Below the pieces are notes generated by a model, which saw only the letters and a list, made by a program, of their open reading frames with translations, made no database searches and was not told where the DNA came from. This document shows, piece by piece, positions 31,864 through 39,845 of a DNA stretch of 39,845 nt. Position numbers and translations under genes: made by a program. Location: positions 1 through 39,845 of the forward strand of contig CACXGX010000065.1 in assembly GCA_902767365.1 (NCBI GenBank), in the 5' to 3' direction. Numbering within the stretch: position 1 is the first letter of the stretch; the number at the start of each line of letters is the position of its first letter. The stretch is from an uncultured Erysipelotrichaceae bacterium. GTDB lineage: Bacteria; Bacillota_I; Bacilli_A; RF39; UBA660.

Positions 31864-34014
31864 CTAATTCTGGCTAATTACTAGTTTTCCTAAAACATGT
31901 TTTTGCATGTTTAATAAATCTATACCACTAATTTTACCATCTTTATTTGTATCAGCAGCTTTTAAATATGCCCCTTGTAATTTAGTTTTTCCTAAAATGT
32001 GCTTTTGAGTATTTAATAAATCAATACCACTTATTTTACCATCTCCACTAGTATCACCATAGATAACAATTGTTATAGTTTTTGTATTTCCATTACTTGA
32101 TAAAGTAACTTTATCTCCAGTAACTATTGTTCCAGATGATTTGCTTTTATTATTTCTATCATAAATATTAATAGTTACAGTAGGGTATTTATTAATTAAT
32201 TTATTTGTAATAGTACTTACACTTGTTCCAAATGTTACATTAGATAAATAACTACCATTTATTTTATAACCGGAAGCTTTTAAAACATCATCTAGATTTA
32301 TAACTGGTTCATCTGGTACAGTAGGTATTACTTGGTTATCATTATTATCGTCTCCAATACTATTATTTTCATCCCCATTATTATCGTTTCCTATATTATC
32401 TTCTGGTGGGGTAATTATTTCTTCAGGTTTCTTTTCTCTATTTATTGTAATTGTATAAGTTTTTGTACTTTCATTTTGTGCAGTAACTATAACCTTAATT
32501 ATTGTTGTATCTCCTGTTAAAGCAATTGTACCTGTACCAGCTACTTTTGCTTTGCTATTTACTGGTGTTGCTCCAATATTAACAGACTCAGAATAAGGCA
32601 CAGTAATAGTATAAGCTAACTTATCATTATCAAAGTTTGTTACAAGAGAACCATTTACCGTAAGAGTTTTTAACCAGTTATTTGGATTTCCTAATTTAGG
32701 TAAACTAGTTGATGTAGGCATACCAGTATAAACAGGAATTGCAAACACAAAATCTTTTTCTATTAAATTAAAATTATTATAAGCATTATATGTAGAATTA
32801 GCTGGTGATACAAGGGCTGAAATATTTGTAGTATATTGATGCCAAATTCCTTTTGTAGCAGTAATAGCAGTATTAAATTTTTGAAAGTATGAAGTATATT
32901 GTCCACAGTTAACATAGTTATTAGATATTACTTTTGAACCTTCTACAATTGATTTTTGTTGTGAATTCCATTCTTTACCTTTAGCATGTTGTAAAGACTT
33001 TAATTTAGGATCTAAAGAAGATGATGCTCCAATATTAAAAAAATTATAATATCCAGAATAGTTAACTCCGTCTGATAACACTCCAGCTTTTCCATTTGTA
33101 CATATATTTGTATTTGAAGTTCCAACTTCTTGTTTAGAAAGAGCCGCTAAATAAATTGGAGAAACTTTAGAAACCTGTGCTCCTTCCATAAAGTATTGTG
33201 CAAATTGTTTTAAAAAGTCAGATGAAAGTGTATATTTAACAACATCTATTTTTTGATAACTAGGATAATAAAATAATTCTTCAAACATAAATACTTTTTT
33301 TTCATCTAAGAAATTTCTAGGATCCATATAATAAGCAATCGTTTGTCTATTAGCTTGGAACCAATAAGTCCCATCATGTTTTAAAAAATTATCATTGTCA
33401 TGATCATAATCTGCTTCAGCTACAGACAAATACCCTTCATATCCATTTTGAGCATATGTAGGATTTACATTTAATAAACTTGTTCCTGATTTGTCCTGTT
33501 CATTTAAAGCATTAGTCCAAGTATATTTTGATTTAACTGCCTTAAAAATCCATGTTGGATGCTTTGCATGTAATTCTCTTAGTTTTACTTTATAATCTTC
33601 AGGAAACCCCTGAGTAGTAAGATATTGTTCGAATTCTTCAGCTGTCATATTAGCCATTTCTTGACCAGCAGGAGTAATTGGAGTATCATCTTGATTTTGT
33701 TCTTCATTTACTTCCTTAGTAGTAATATTACCAATATAAGTTGAACATACAAAGCCTTGAACTCCAGTACTAGATTTAATTTCTATCCATTTATCTGTAC
33801 AACCATCACCAGTATCTTTATAAGAAAGAATAGTAACTGTTGAATTGTAAGTAGCCGTACCTATTTGCTCATAAGACACCCCAGGCCCTTTTCTAATTCT
33901 TAAATTTAAGTCGGCAGTAACAACCCCAGTAGTTACTGTAATTGCATTTACAAAAATAGGAGAGAGCATTATCAAAAATATAATAATTATATTTACAACA
34001 CTATTACGTTTCAT
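31864..34014 (-). CDS. Secreted SH3/glucosaminidase peptidoglycan hydrolase with dockerin
   Basis: 716 residues. Signal peptide to about residue 24. A bacterial SH3 domain lies at about 30-95 (LNLRIRKGPGVSYEQIG, GFVCSTYIG). A glucosaminidase domain at about 140-400 has LHAKHPTWIFKAV, RNFL, the probable catalytic Glu in SKQEVGTSN, and YYNFFNIGASSS. It likely cuts N-acetylglucosaminyl bonds in peptidoglycan. A cadherin-like beta sandwich lies at about 455-530, then an Asp/Asn linker and an Ig-like pre-dockerin module. A type I dockerin at 653-710 has two copies of DTxxDGKISGIDLLNxQKHxLG with the calcium-binding Asp and Ser/Asn positions intact. First gene of the operon, followed by the cohesin-like protein. 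Confidence 0.93.
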   Translation of the reverse strand: MKRNSVVNIIIIFLIMLSPIFVNAITVTTGVVTADLNLRIRKGPGVSYEQIGTATYNSTVTILSYKDTGDGCTDKWIEIKSSTGVQGFVCSTYIGNITTKEVNEEQNQDDTPITPAGQEMANMTAEEFEQYLTTQGFPEDYKVKLRELHAKHPTWIFKAVKSKYTWTNALNEQDKSGTSLLNVNPTYAQNGYEGYLSVAEADYDHDNDNFLKHDGTYWFQANRQTIAYYMDPRNFLDEKKVFMFEELFYYPSYQKIDVVKYTLSSDFLKQFAQYFMEGAQVSKVSPIYLAALSKQEVGTSNTNICTNGKAGVLSDGVNYSGYYNFFNIGASSSLDPKLKSLQHAKGKEWNSQQKSIVEGSKVISNNYVNCGQYTSYFQKFNTAITATKGIWHQYTTNISALVSPANSTYNAYNNFNLIEKDFVFAIPVYTGMPTSTSLPKLGNPNNWLKTLTVNGSLVTNFDNDKLAYTITVPYSESVNIGATPVNSKAKVAGTGTIALTGDTTIIKVIVTAQNESTKTYTITINREKKPEEIITPPEDNIGNDNNGDENNSIGDDNNDNQVIPTVPDEPVINLDDVLKASGYKINGSYLSNVTFGTSVSTITNKLINKYPTVTINIYDRNNKSKSSGTIVTGDKVTLSSNGNTKTITIVIYGDTSGDGKISGIDLLNTQKHILGKTKLQGAYLKAADTNKDGKISGIDLLNMQKHVLGKLVISQN

Positions 34015-34039
34015 AATATACCTCCATTATCACAAATAT

Positions 34040-34069
34040 ATTATACAATAAACTCCTATTACAAGTCTA
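34040..34069 (-). promoter_or_regulatory. Predicted promoter of the surface operon
   Basis: On the minus strand TATAAT at 34045-34040 and TAGACT at 34069-34064 with an 18-bp spacer. The -10 is a perfect match, the -35 is weak. The remaining intergenic stretch to 34230 holds a lone plus-strand TTGACA at 34117 and nothing else I can name. Confidence 0.5.
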
Positions 34070-34201
34070 TAACGGTCATATAAATAGGTAAGTAAAATAA
34101 GAAAAATAGACAAATATTGACATAAAAACAAATGTAAAATAAAAAACTAAAAAATGTTATTAATTTTCAATAAACACAAGTTTTTAATTATTTCAAAATT
34201 G

Positions 34202-34210
34202 TGGTATTAT
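34202..34210 (+). promoter_or_regulatory. Extended -10 promoter of the glycan locus
   Basis: TGG plus TATTAT at 34205-34210, 7 bp before the AGGTGAT ribosome site of the glycosyltransferase. Confidence 0.45.
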
Positions 34211-34230
34211 ATTTATAGGTGATATTAACT

Positions 34231-35271
34231 ATGAAAAAAGTTGCTATATTTCAAAAAGATCTTAATATTGGAGGTATAGAAAGATCATTAATTAATTTTC
34301 TTCATTGTATAGATTATTCTAAATATGAAATAGATTTATATTTATTTTCTAAAAACAATCTTTTTGTTAAAGAAATTGATAAAAGAGTTAATGTAATTTA
34401 TTTAGACAAGTTACCATCAATAACAAAAGTATTAAAATTTAATTTAATTAAAAAAATGTATAAGTGTAAAATAACAAAAGAATATGATATAGCAATAGAT
34501 TATAATTCTTATTCAACTGATTGTGCCTTAAATGCTATAATGTGTTCTGCGAAAAAAAGAATTATTTGGGTTCATAATGATATAGAAGTTAAATTAAAAG
34601 AAGAACCAAAATATAAAATATTGTTTAATGCATTTAAAGCTAAATATAAATATTTTGATACTTTTTGTTGTGTATCAAAGGGAGCTAAAGATGCATTTAT
34701 AAGAGTTACTAAATTAGATAAAGAATATCTAGTTGTACCAAATATAATTGATACAAAGAAAATTGAAGAGCAAAAAGATATTAAAACTGACTTTAAAGTA
34801 AATGATAAATTAATTAATATTTGTTCTACTGGTAGATTAGTTCATCAAAAAGGTTTTGATTTGTTAATTGAAGAATTTAAAAAAGTAATAGATGAAAAAA
34901 AAGATTATCATTTATATATCATTGGTGATGGAGAAGAAAAAGATAATCTACAAAAATTAATAAAAGAATTAAAAATGGAGGAATATATTACTTTAACAGG
35001 TAAATATGATAATCCCTTTAATATTATGAATAAATGCGATGCTTTTGCTCTTATGAGTAGGTACGAAGGACAAGGAATGGCAATACTTGAAGCTGAATCA
35101 CTTGGCCTAGATATTGTTATTTCAAAGCACTTAGAAAAATATTTAGATGATATTAAAGGATATGATTCGGTAAAAGAAGGAATACTATCTTTGAAAAAGC
35201 ATAAAAAAAGAAAGTTTGATAATTTAAAAGAATATAATGACAAAATAATTAAAATAGTTAACAACTTATAG
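34231..35271 (+). CDS. GT4-family glycosyltransferase
   Basis: 346 residues of the GT-B fold. N-terminal KKVAIFQKDLNIGGIERSLINFL is the typical start of a GT4 enzyme. The C-terminal nucleotide-sugar site has STGRLVHQKGFDLLIEEF, YIIGDGEEKDNLQKLIKEL, LTGKYDNPFNIMNKCDAFALMS and the EGQGMAILEAESLG acid motif (family EX7E). Donor and acceptor cannot be read from the sequence. Start ATG at 34231 with AGGTGAT 7 bp upstream; the in-frame upstream start at 34219 would overlap that site. The next gene starts 11 bp after it, so the four genes look like one operon for a surface or capsular glycan. Confidence 0.92.
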   Translation: MKKVAIFQKDLNIGGIERSLINFLHCIDYSKYEIDLYLFSKNNLFVKEIDKRVNVIYLDKLPSITKVLKFNLIKKMYKCKITKEYDIAIDYNSYSTDCALNAIMCSAKKRIIWVHNDIEVKLKEEPKYKILFNAFKAKYKYFDTFCCVSKGAKDAFIRVTKLDKEYLVVPNIIDTKKIEEQKDIKTDFKVNDKLINICSTGRLVHQKGFDLLIEEFKKVIDEKKDYHLYIIGDGEEKDNLQKLIKELKMEEYITLTGKYDNPFNIMNKCDAFALMSRYEGQGMAILEAESLGLDIVISKHLEKYLDDIKGYDSVKEGILSLKKHKKRKFDNLKEYNDKIIKIVNNL

Positions 35272-35282
35272 AAGGTGAAATT

Positions 35283-35762
35283 ATGAAAAAAAAGAAAAAA
35301 GTACTATTTATTTCTTCTACTGGGGGACACTTATCAGAATTACTTAGGTTATCTCCCATGTTTGAAAAATATGATTATTATATTATTACAGAAAAAACCA
35401 AATCTAATTTAGGACTTAAAAAGACTTATCCAAATAGAGTAGGTTACCTTGTTTATGGTACTAAAAGAAAATTCTTAACTTATCCGTTTAAGTTACTATA
35501 CAATTCTTTTAAAAGTTTATTTTATTTTATAAAAATAAGACCTAAAGTAGTTATTACAACTGGTACTCATACAGCAGGACCAATGTGTTGTATTGCTAAA
35601 CTTTTTAGAAGAAAAGTAATATACATAGAAACTCTTGCTAATAGTAAAACTAAAACAGCTACAGGAAGACTACTTTATCATATTGCAGACTTATTTATTG
35701 TTCAATGGGAAGATATGTTAAAGCTATATCCTAAAGCTACTTACGGAGGATGGATTTACTAA
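35283..35762 (+). CDS. Alg14/PssD-like membrane subunit of a glycosyltransferase
   Basis: 159 residues. KVLFISSTGGHLSELLRLSP and the later KVVITTGTHTAGPMCCIAKLFRRKVIYIET match the Alg14/PssD/CpsF family. This subunit anchors and recruits the catalytic Alg13-like partner to make the second sugar link on lipid-bound oligosaccharide or capsule precursors. It is followed by exactly such a partner, sharing a TAATG stop/start. A hydrophobic stretch around residues 55-75 may be membrane-associated. AAGGTGAAATT precedes the ATG. Confidence 0.92.
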   Translation: MKKKKKVLFISSTGGHLSELLRLSPMFEKYDYYIITEKTKSNLGLKKTYPNRVGYLVYGTKRKFLTYPFKLLYNSFKSLFYFIKIRPKVVITTGTHTAGPMCCIAKLFRRKVIYIETLANSKTKTATGRLLYHIADLFIVQWEDMLKLYPKATYGGWIY

Positions 35763-36241
35763 TGATATTCGTTACACTAGGAACAAATGATGAACAATTC
35801 CCAAGGCTTTTAAAAGCAATAGATAAAGAAATTGATAAAAAGACTATTAAAGAAAAGGTAGTAGTACAAGCAGGATGTACAAAATATGCTAGTAAAAATA
35901 TGGAAATAATGGATTTAGTACCAAGAGAAGAATTTGATAAATTAATTAGTGAATGTAGTCTTTTAATAACTCATGGAGGAGTAGGAAGTATATTAACTGG
36001 AATAAATAAAGGGAAAAAAGTAATAGCAGTACCAAGATTAGCAAAATATAAAGAACATTTAAATGATCATCAGTTACAAATAGTAGAAAATTTTGAAGAA
36101 AAAAAATATATAATAGCAGTTAAAGATTTAAATGAATTAGGAAATGCAATAAAAAAAGCTAAAACATTTAAACCAGAAAAGTTTGTAAGTAATACAAATA
36201 ACTTTATAAAATTAATAGAAGACTATATAGATAAGTTGTAG
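35762..36241 (+). CDS. Alg13/PssE-like catalytic subunit of a glycosyltransferase
   Basis: 159 residues of the C-terminal GT28/GT1 fold. MIFVTLGTNDEQFPRLLKAID, then EFDKLISECSLLITHGGVGSILTGINKGKKVIAVPRLAKYKEHLNDHQ is the UDP-sugar binding site of the Alg13/PssE/MurG group. The ATG overlaps the stop of the PssD-like gene by one base, implying translational coupling and a stoichiometric complex. A GGAGGA site lies 11 bp upstream. Start at 35762 is preferred over 35750 because the protein then begins directly with the beta strand, as in the family. Confidence 0.93.
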   Translation: MIFVTLGTNDEQFPRLLKAIDKEIDKKTIKEKVVVQAGCTKYASKNMEIMDLVPREEFDKLISECSLLITHGGVGSILTGINKGKKVIAVPRLAKYKEHLNDHQLQIVENFEEKKYIIAVKDLNELGNAIKKAKTFKPEKFVSNTNNFIKLIEDYIDKL

Positions 36242-36249
36242 GAGTAATT

Positions 36250-37698
36250 ATGAAAGAAAAATTAAAAACATTAACATTTAAATATAGAATAAATTTATTT
36301 GTCTTTCTTTTTTTTCTCTTTATTGGGGCATTATCTCCAATTAGTGGAGCTGATTGGAAAAGCTATTTAATTGGTAAACAAGGGTTAATTGAATGCTTTA
36401 AAAATATAAATGTAAATGATGGAAGAATAATAAGTAGTATCTTGATAAACTTTTTCTCTTATAACAAAATAATATTTGATATCATCTTTGCCTTATTAAT
36501 GACTGAATTTGTTAAAATATGTAATAATATGATGACAAAAGTAAAAAATAAATATTATTATTTATATCCAATTATTGGAATACTTTTAGTAAGTTCATTT
36601 ATGTTTTCTTATAACTATACATCAATAACATTTACAGTTGCTTATACTTTCCCTGCATTAATGATATTTATATATTTTTATAATTTCTTAAAAGATGAAA
36701 TTAACTTATTTGATTATATAAAACAAATATTAACTATTATATTTATTTCATTATCTTCAATACATATTGCAATAGCATTTTTTATAGTAAATTTAGTTTA
36801 TTTAATATATCAAAATAAAAAGAATAAAATGAATCTTTTATTATTGATAATAAATTTTATAACAATAATTATAAGTTTATCTACGATTAAAAGTAGTTTA
36901 TTCTATATAGATTCAAATAATATTACAAGTAATATATCCAATTTAATAGAAATGGTTTTTTCAAGAAATATTTTGCTTATAATATTAGGAGCCATTCCAA
37001 TTAACTATTATTTAAATGAGAAATTAGGAGATAATATATATCGTAGAGTTGTAATAACATTATTTGATTCAATATTAATTTTTTCATTAGGATATAATTT
37101 TTTTCACTATTCACCAGTTAATTTAAATCTAGTTCTTAGTAAGTATAGTGGTATTTTTGCAACTGAAAATTGGTATTATATATTTTATTTCATATCATAT
37201 ATAGTTTTATTTGTATTAAGTATGAATCATTATATTCAAAATAAGAAAATGAAGTTCATATTAAATATGTTTAACTTATTATGTTTAATAATTATGATAT
37301 TTTCATTAATATCTCCATTATTTAATGAAGGAAATATTGCTTTTATATGTTTTTCTTTAATATTAATAACATGTTTACTTGCAGAAGAAATGAATATTAA
37401 AGTTTATACAAGATTAACAGAAGTAATTCTAACAATTATTGTTCTTTACTACATTTCAATGTTTGGAATAATTAAATATATTGATATAACAAGAGCAAAT
37501 TATATAAAAGAACAATTAGAAACAAATACTACTAATATTGAAATTAAAGCAAATCCAATCTTTCTAGTATGGCAATATAATCCAGATTATCCTCAAAGTG
37601 AAGACTTTAAAAAAATATATAAAATAAGAGAAGACTATACAATAGAAGTAAAATATTTTGGTATATTTGAAAAAATAGAAAAGAAAGTAAAAAAATAG
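36250..37698 (+). CDS. Polytopic membrane protein of the glycan locus (DUF6056-like)
   Basis: 482 residues with about eleven hydrophobic segments. After the first segment comes SPISGADWKSYLIGK, then NVNDGRIISSILINFF: a short acidic loop and an NDGR motif between membrane segments, resembling DUF6056 and other GT-C-like glycan enzymes. A C-terminal soluble part of about 70 residues follows (IKANPIFLVWQYNPDYPQ). It might move, extend or polymerise the lipid-linked glycan made by the three genes before it; this is inference from position and topology. AGGAG precedes the ATG, 8 bp after the PssE-like gene. Confidence 0.82.
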   Translation: MKEKLKTLTFKYRINLFVFLFFLFIGALSPISGADWKSYLIGKQGLIECFKNINVNDGRIISSILINFFSYNKIIFDIIFALLMTEFVKICNNMMTKVKNKYYYLYPIIGILLVSSFMFSYNYTSITFTVAYTFPALMIFIYFYNFLKDEINLFDYIKQILTIIFISLSSIHIAIAFFIVNLVYLIYQNKKNKMNLLLLIINFITIIISLSTIKSSLFYIDSNNITSNISNLIEMVFSRNILLIILGAIPINYYLNEKLGDNIYRRVVITLFDSILIFSLGYNFFHYSPVNLNLVLSKYSGIFATENWYYIFYFISYIVLFVLSMNHYIQNKKMKFILNMFNLLCLIIMIFSLISPLFNEGNIAFICFSLILITCLLAEEMNIKVYTRLTEVILTIIVLYYISMFGIIKYIDITRANYIKEQLETNTTNIEIKANPIFLVWQYNPDYPQSEDFKKIYKIREDYTIEVKYFGIFEKIEKKVKK

Positions 37699-37712
37699 AC
37701 TTTCTTTTTCTT
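37679..37712 (+). terminator. Terminator after the glycan locus
   Basis: 10-bp perfect stem AAAAGAAAGT/ACTTTCTTTT with the stop codon in the loop, then T-rich sequence. Confidence 0.75.
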
Positions 37713-37715
37713 TTG

Positions 37716-37724
37716 TGCTATTAT
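37716..37724 (+). promoter_or_regulatory. Extended -10 promoter of the serpin gene
   Basis: TGC plus TATTAT at 37719-37724, about 15 bp before AAAGGAGG. Confidence 0.5.
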
Positions 37725-37750
37725 GTAAAAGAATAATAAAGGAGGAAATT

Positions 37751-39412
37751 ATGGAAGAAGAAAACAAAATAGTAGAAGAACAAACATCTGTAATTCAAGA
37801 AGAAACATCATACATGGTTGGGGCACCAAATAAAAAGAAACCTATTATTTTAATATTAATAATTTGCTTAGTTTTATCTGCAGCAATAGTTACAGTTGTT
37901 TTATTATCAACTGGTAAGACAAACAAAGATAAAGGTGATGAAAATAAGATTGAAACAAAAAATGAAAATAAGTCTGAATTTAGAATGACAGGAAATTCTC
38001 TTGAAAAATTTGATTTATATTTCTTAAAACTAGAAAATCAAGAAAAAAACAAAGTTTATAGTCCATTATCAATTAAATATGCACTTGAAATGTTAGCAGA
38101 AGGATCAACTGGAGAAACAAAAGAACAACTTGATGCTGTAATAGGAGACTATAAAGCAAAAAAATATGACAATAATGACAATATGAGTTTTGCAAATGCT
38201 ATGTTTATTCGTGACTCATTTAAAGAGGAAGTAAAAGAAGACTATCAAAATATGTTAAAGGATAAATATAATGCAGAAATAATAATAGATTCATTTAGTA
38301 GTCCTGATACTATCAATAATTGGATAAGTAATAAAACATTTAAATTAATTGATAAATTAGTTGATTCAGTAGATGATCTTGATTTTGCCCTTGTTAATGC
38401 TTTAGCAATTGATATGAAATGGAATAATTTAATTCACTGTGCGTCAGGAAGCGATCCTACTATACCTTGCATGTCTTATTATGTAAATTATCCACATGAA
38501 AAATTACCTGGTGAAGACTATGAATATACTTATATGGAAGCACCATATATGGGATTTGCTGGCTATGATTCAATCAAATTTAATGGAAAAGATGGAATAA
38601 TGGCTGCTAAAATCCTTGCAAGTTTCAATAACTATAATGTAGTTAAAACACTTGGAGAAGAAAAAGTAAGAGAAACAATAAAAAAGGCATATCAAGAATG
38701 GTTAAATACAGATGAGTCAAAATATTATGAAAAAGAAGATCCTAATAAAGTAGCAGATAGATTTATCAAAGAATTAAATGAAAATTATGGAAAAGAAGAA
38801 ATTTCAACAGATTTCATGTTATATGATGATGACAATGTTAAAGGATTTGCAAAAGACTTAAAAACATATAATGGTACAACACTACAATATGTAGCTATTA
38901 TGCCAAAAACTGGAACATTAAAAGATTATGTTGATAAAGTAACAATAGAAGATATTAACAAAGTTATTAATAACTTAAAAGAATTAAAAAAAGAAAACTT
39001 TGAAGAAGGATATGTAACTTTTGTTGAAGGATATATTCCAATGTTCAAATTTGAATATGAATTAAATATAATGGATGACCTTATTAAACTTGGAATAACT
39101 GATGTATTTGATTCAACTAAAGCAGATTTAGGTTCAATGTTAAAAAATAGTAAAGGAGAATTCATCTCAACAATAAAACATAAAGCTAATATTGAATTCT
39201 CAAATGAGGGAATTAAAGCCGCAGCAGCAACACTTGAAGGTGGGGTTGGAAATGCAGATGGTGGATTTAATTATTTATTTGAAGTACCAGTAAAAAGGAT
39301 AAATCTTTCATTTGATAATCCATATTTATATCTAATAAGAGATAAAAATAGTGGTGAAGTATGGTTTATGGGAACAGTATATGAACCAACTTTAAAACCA
39401 AATGATTTTTAG
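37751..39412 (+). CDS. Membrane-anchored serpin (serine protease inhibitor)
   Basis: 553 residues. Acidic cytoplasmic N terminus, one membrane segment at about 31-53, a Lys/Asn/Glu linker, and a serpin domain from about 80 to the end. Motifs: NKVYSPLSIKYALEMLAEGSTGETKEQL, SFANAMFIRDSF, NALAIDMKWNN, the hinge NEGIKAAAAT at about 485-494 and the closing FDNPYLYLIRDKNSGEVWFMGTVYEP. About 100 extra residues sit in the middle, after HCASGSDPTIPCMSYYV and before TTLQYVAIMPKTG. P17 is Asn and P14 Ile, where inhibitory serpins have Glu and Thr or Ser. The loop after the hinge is Gly-rich and roughly ten residues longer than in alpha-1-antitrypsin. AAAGGAGG precedes the ATG. Inhibitory activity is therefore open. 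Confidence 0.93.
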   Translation: MEEENKIVEEQTSVIQEETSYMVGAPNKKKPIILILIICLVLSAAIVTVVLLSTGKTNKDKGDENKIETKNENKSEFRMTGNSLEKFDLYFLKLENQEKNKVYSPLSIKYALEMLAEGSTGETKEQLDAVIGDYKAKKYDNNDNMSFANAMFIRDSFKEEVKEDYQNMLKDKYNAEIIIDSFSSPDTINNWISNKTFKLIDKLVDSVDDLDFALVNALAIDMKWNNLIHCASGSDPTIPCMSYYVNYPHEKLPGEDYEYTYMEAPYMGFAGYDSIKFNGKDGIMAAKILASFNNYNVVKTLGEEKVRETIKKAYQEWLNTDESKYYEKEDPNKVADRFIKELNENYGKEEISTDFMLYDDDNVKGFAKDLKTYNGTTLQYVAIMPKTGTLKDYVDKVTIEDINKVINNLKELKKENFEEGYVTFVEGYIPMFKFEYELNIMDDLIKLGITDVFDSTKADLGSMLKNSKGEFISTIKHKANIEFSNEGIKAAAATLEGGVGNADGGFNYLFEVPVKRINLSFDNPYLYLIRDKNSGEVWFMGTVYEPTLKPNDF

Positions 39413-39440
39413 GAGCTAATAAAAAAATTAGCTCTTTTCT
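39413..39440 (+). terminator. Terminator after the serpin gene
   Basis: 8-bp stem GAGCTAAT/ATTAGCTC with an A6 loop, then T-rich sequence. Confidence 0.88.
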
Positions 39441-39495
39441 TTTTTAATCATATCTTTTTTTTATAAAATGTTTTATAATTAAATAGTGATAATAA

Positions 39496-39845
<350 letters not shown>

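Noticed and set aside
34015..34230. Possible riboswitch or small RNA in the longest intergenic gap
   Set aside because: About 216 bases with promoters only; no conserved structured motif or strong terminator seen.

Overview
The window is very AT-rich. Most genes have strong Shine-Dalgarno sites, often of the extended GGTGAT type, and many short hairpin plus T-run terminators. It carries the RNase P RNA gene in the low-GC Gram-positive style, and blocks of gene order familiar from Bacilli: der ... spoIVA-hup, cca, dnaD-nth, recU-ponA, and rodZ-pgsA-recA-rny. With spoIVA, spoVIF, acetate kinase and a single-chain pyruvate:ferredoxin oxidoreductase, this points to an anaerobic, probably gut-associated member of the Bacilli/Erysipelotrichia/RF39-like lineages, with at least remnants of sporulation. 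That placement is inference. Only the penicillin-binding protein gene ends in TGA; the other complete genes end in TAA or TAG.

Layout. 1-2.4 kb: end of ackA, nrnA, engB. 2.5-8.4 kb: der, surrounded by small membrane-anchored or hypothetical proteins, a WXG100-like pair, spoVIF and murI. 8.5-15 kb: spoIVA, hup, cca, dnaD, nth, a ZIP metal transporter and a CPBP membrane protease. 15-18.5 kb (minus strand): recU and a class A penicillin-binding protein. 18.6-23.3 kb: gpsB, rnpB, rodZ, pgsA, recA, rny. 23.4-26.4 kb: two surface proteins and a metallo-beta-lactamase-fold hydrolase. 26.4-34 kb (minus strand): rnjA, then a three-gene cell-surface operon. 34.2-37.7 kb: a small glycan locus (GT4 enzyme, Alg14-like, Alg13-like, polytopic membrane protein). 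37.7-39.8 kb: a membrane-anchored serpin and the start of nifJ.

The most interesting part is the minus-strand operon at 28.2-34.0 kb. A secreted SH3/glucosaminidase enzyme ends in a two-repeat dockerin. It is followed 10 bp later by a membrane-anchored protein whose first domain looks like a cohesin. Next comes a LytR-CpsA-Psr enzyme that also carries an apparent solute-binding-like module and two PASTA-like repeats. Together they suggest a miniature cohesin-dockerin system that docks a peptidoglycan hydrolase on the cell surface beside the glycan-attachment machinery. Other points are a serpin with a large insertion and a long reactive loop, a 30-bp direct repeat that duplicates the 3' end of rny on either side of one surface-protein gene, and a LexA-type box upstream of recA. 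No tRNA, CRISPR array, insertion sequence or prophage was seen. No gap between genes exceeds about 220 bases.
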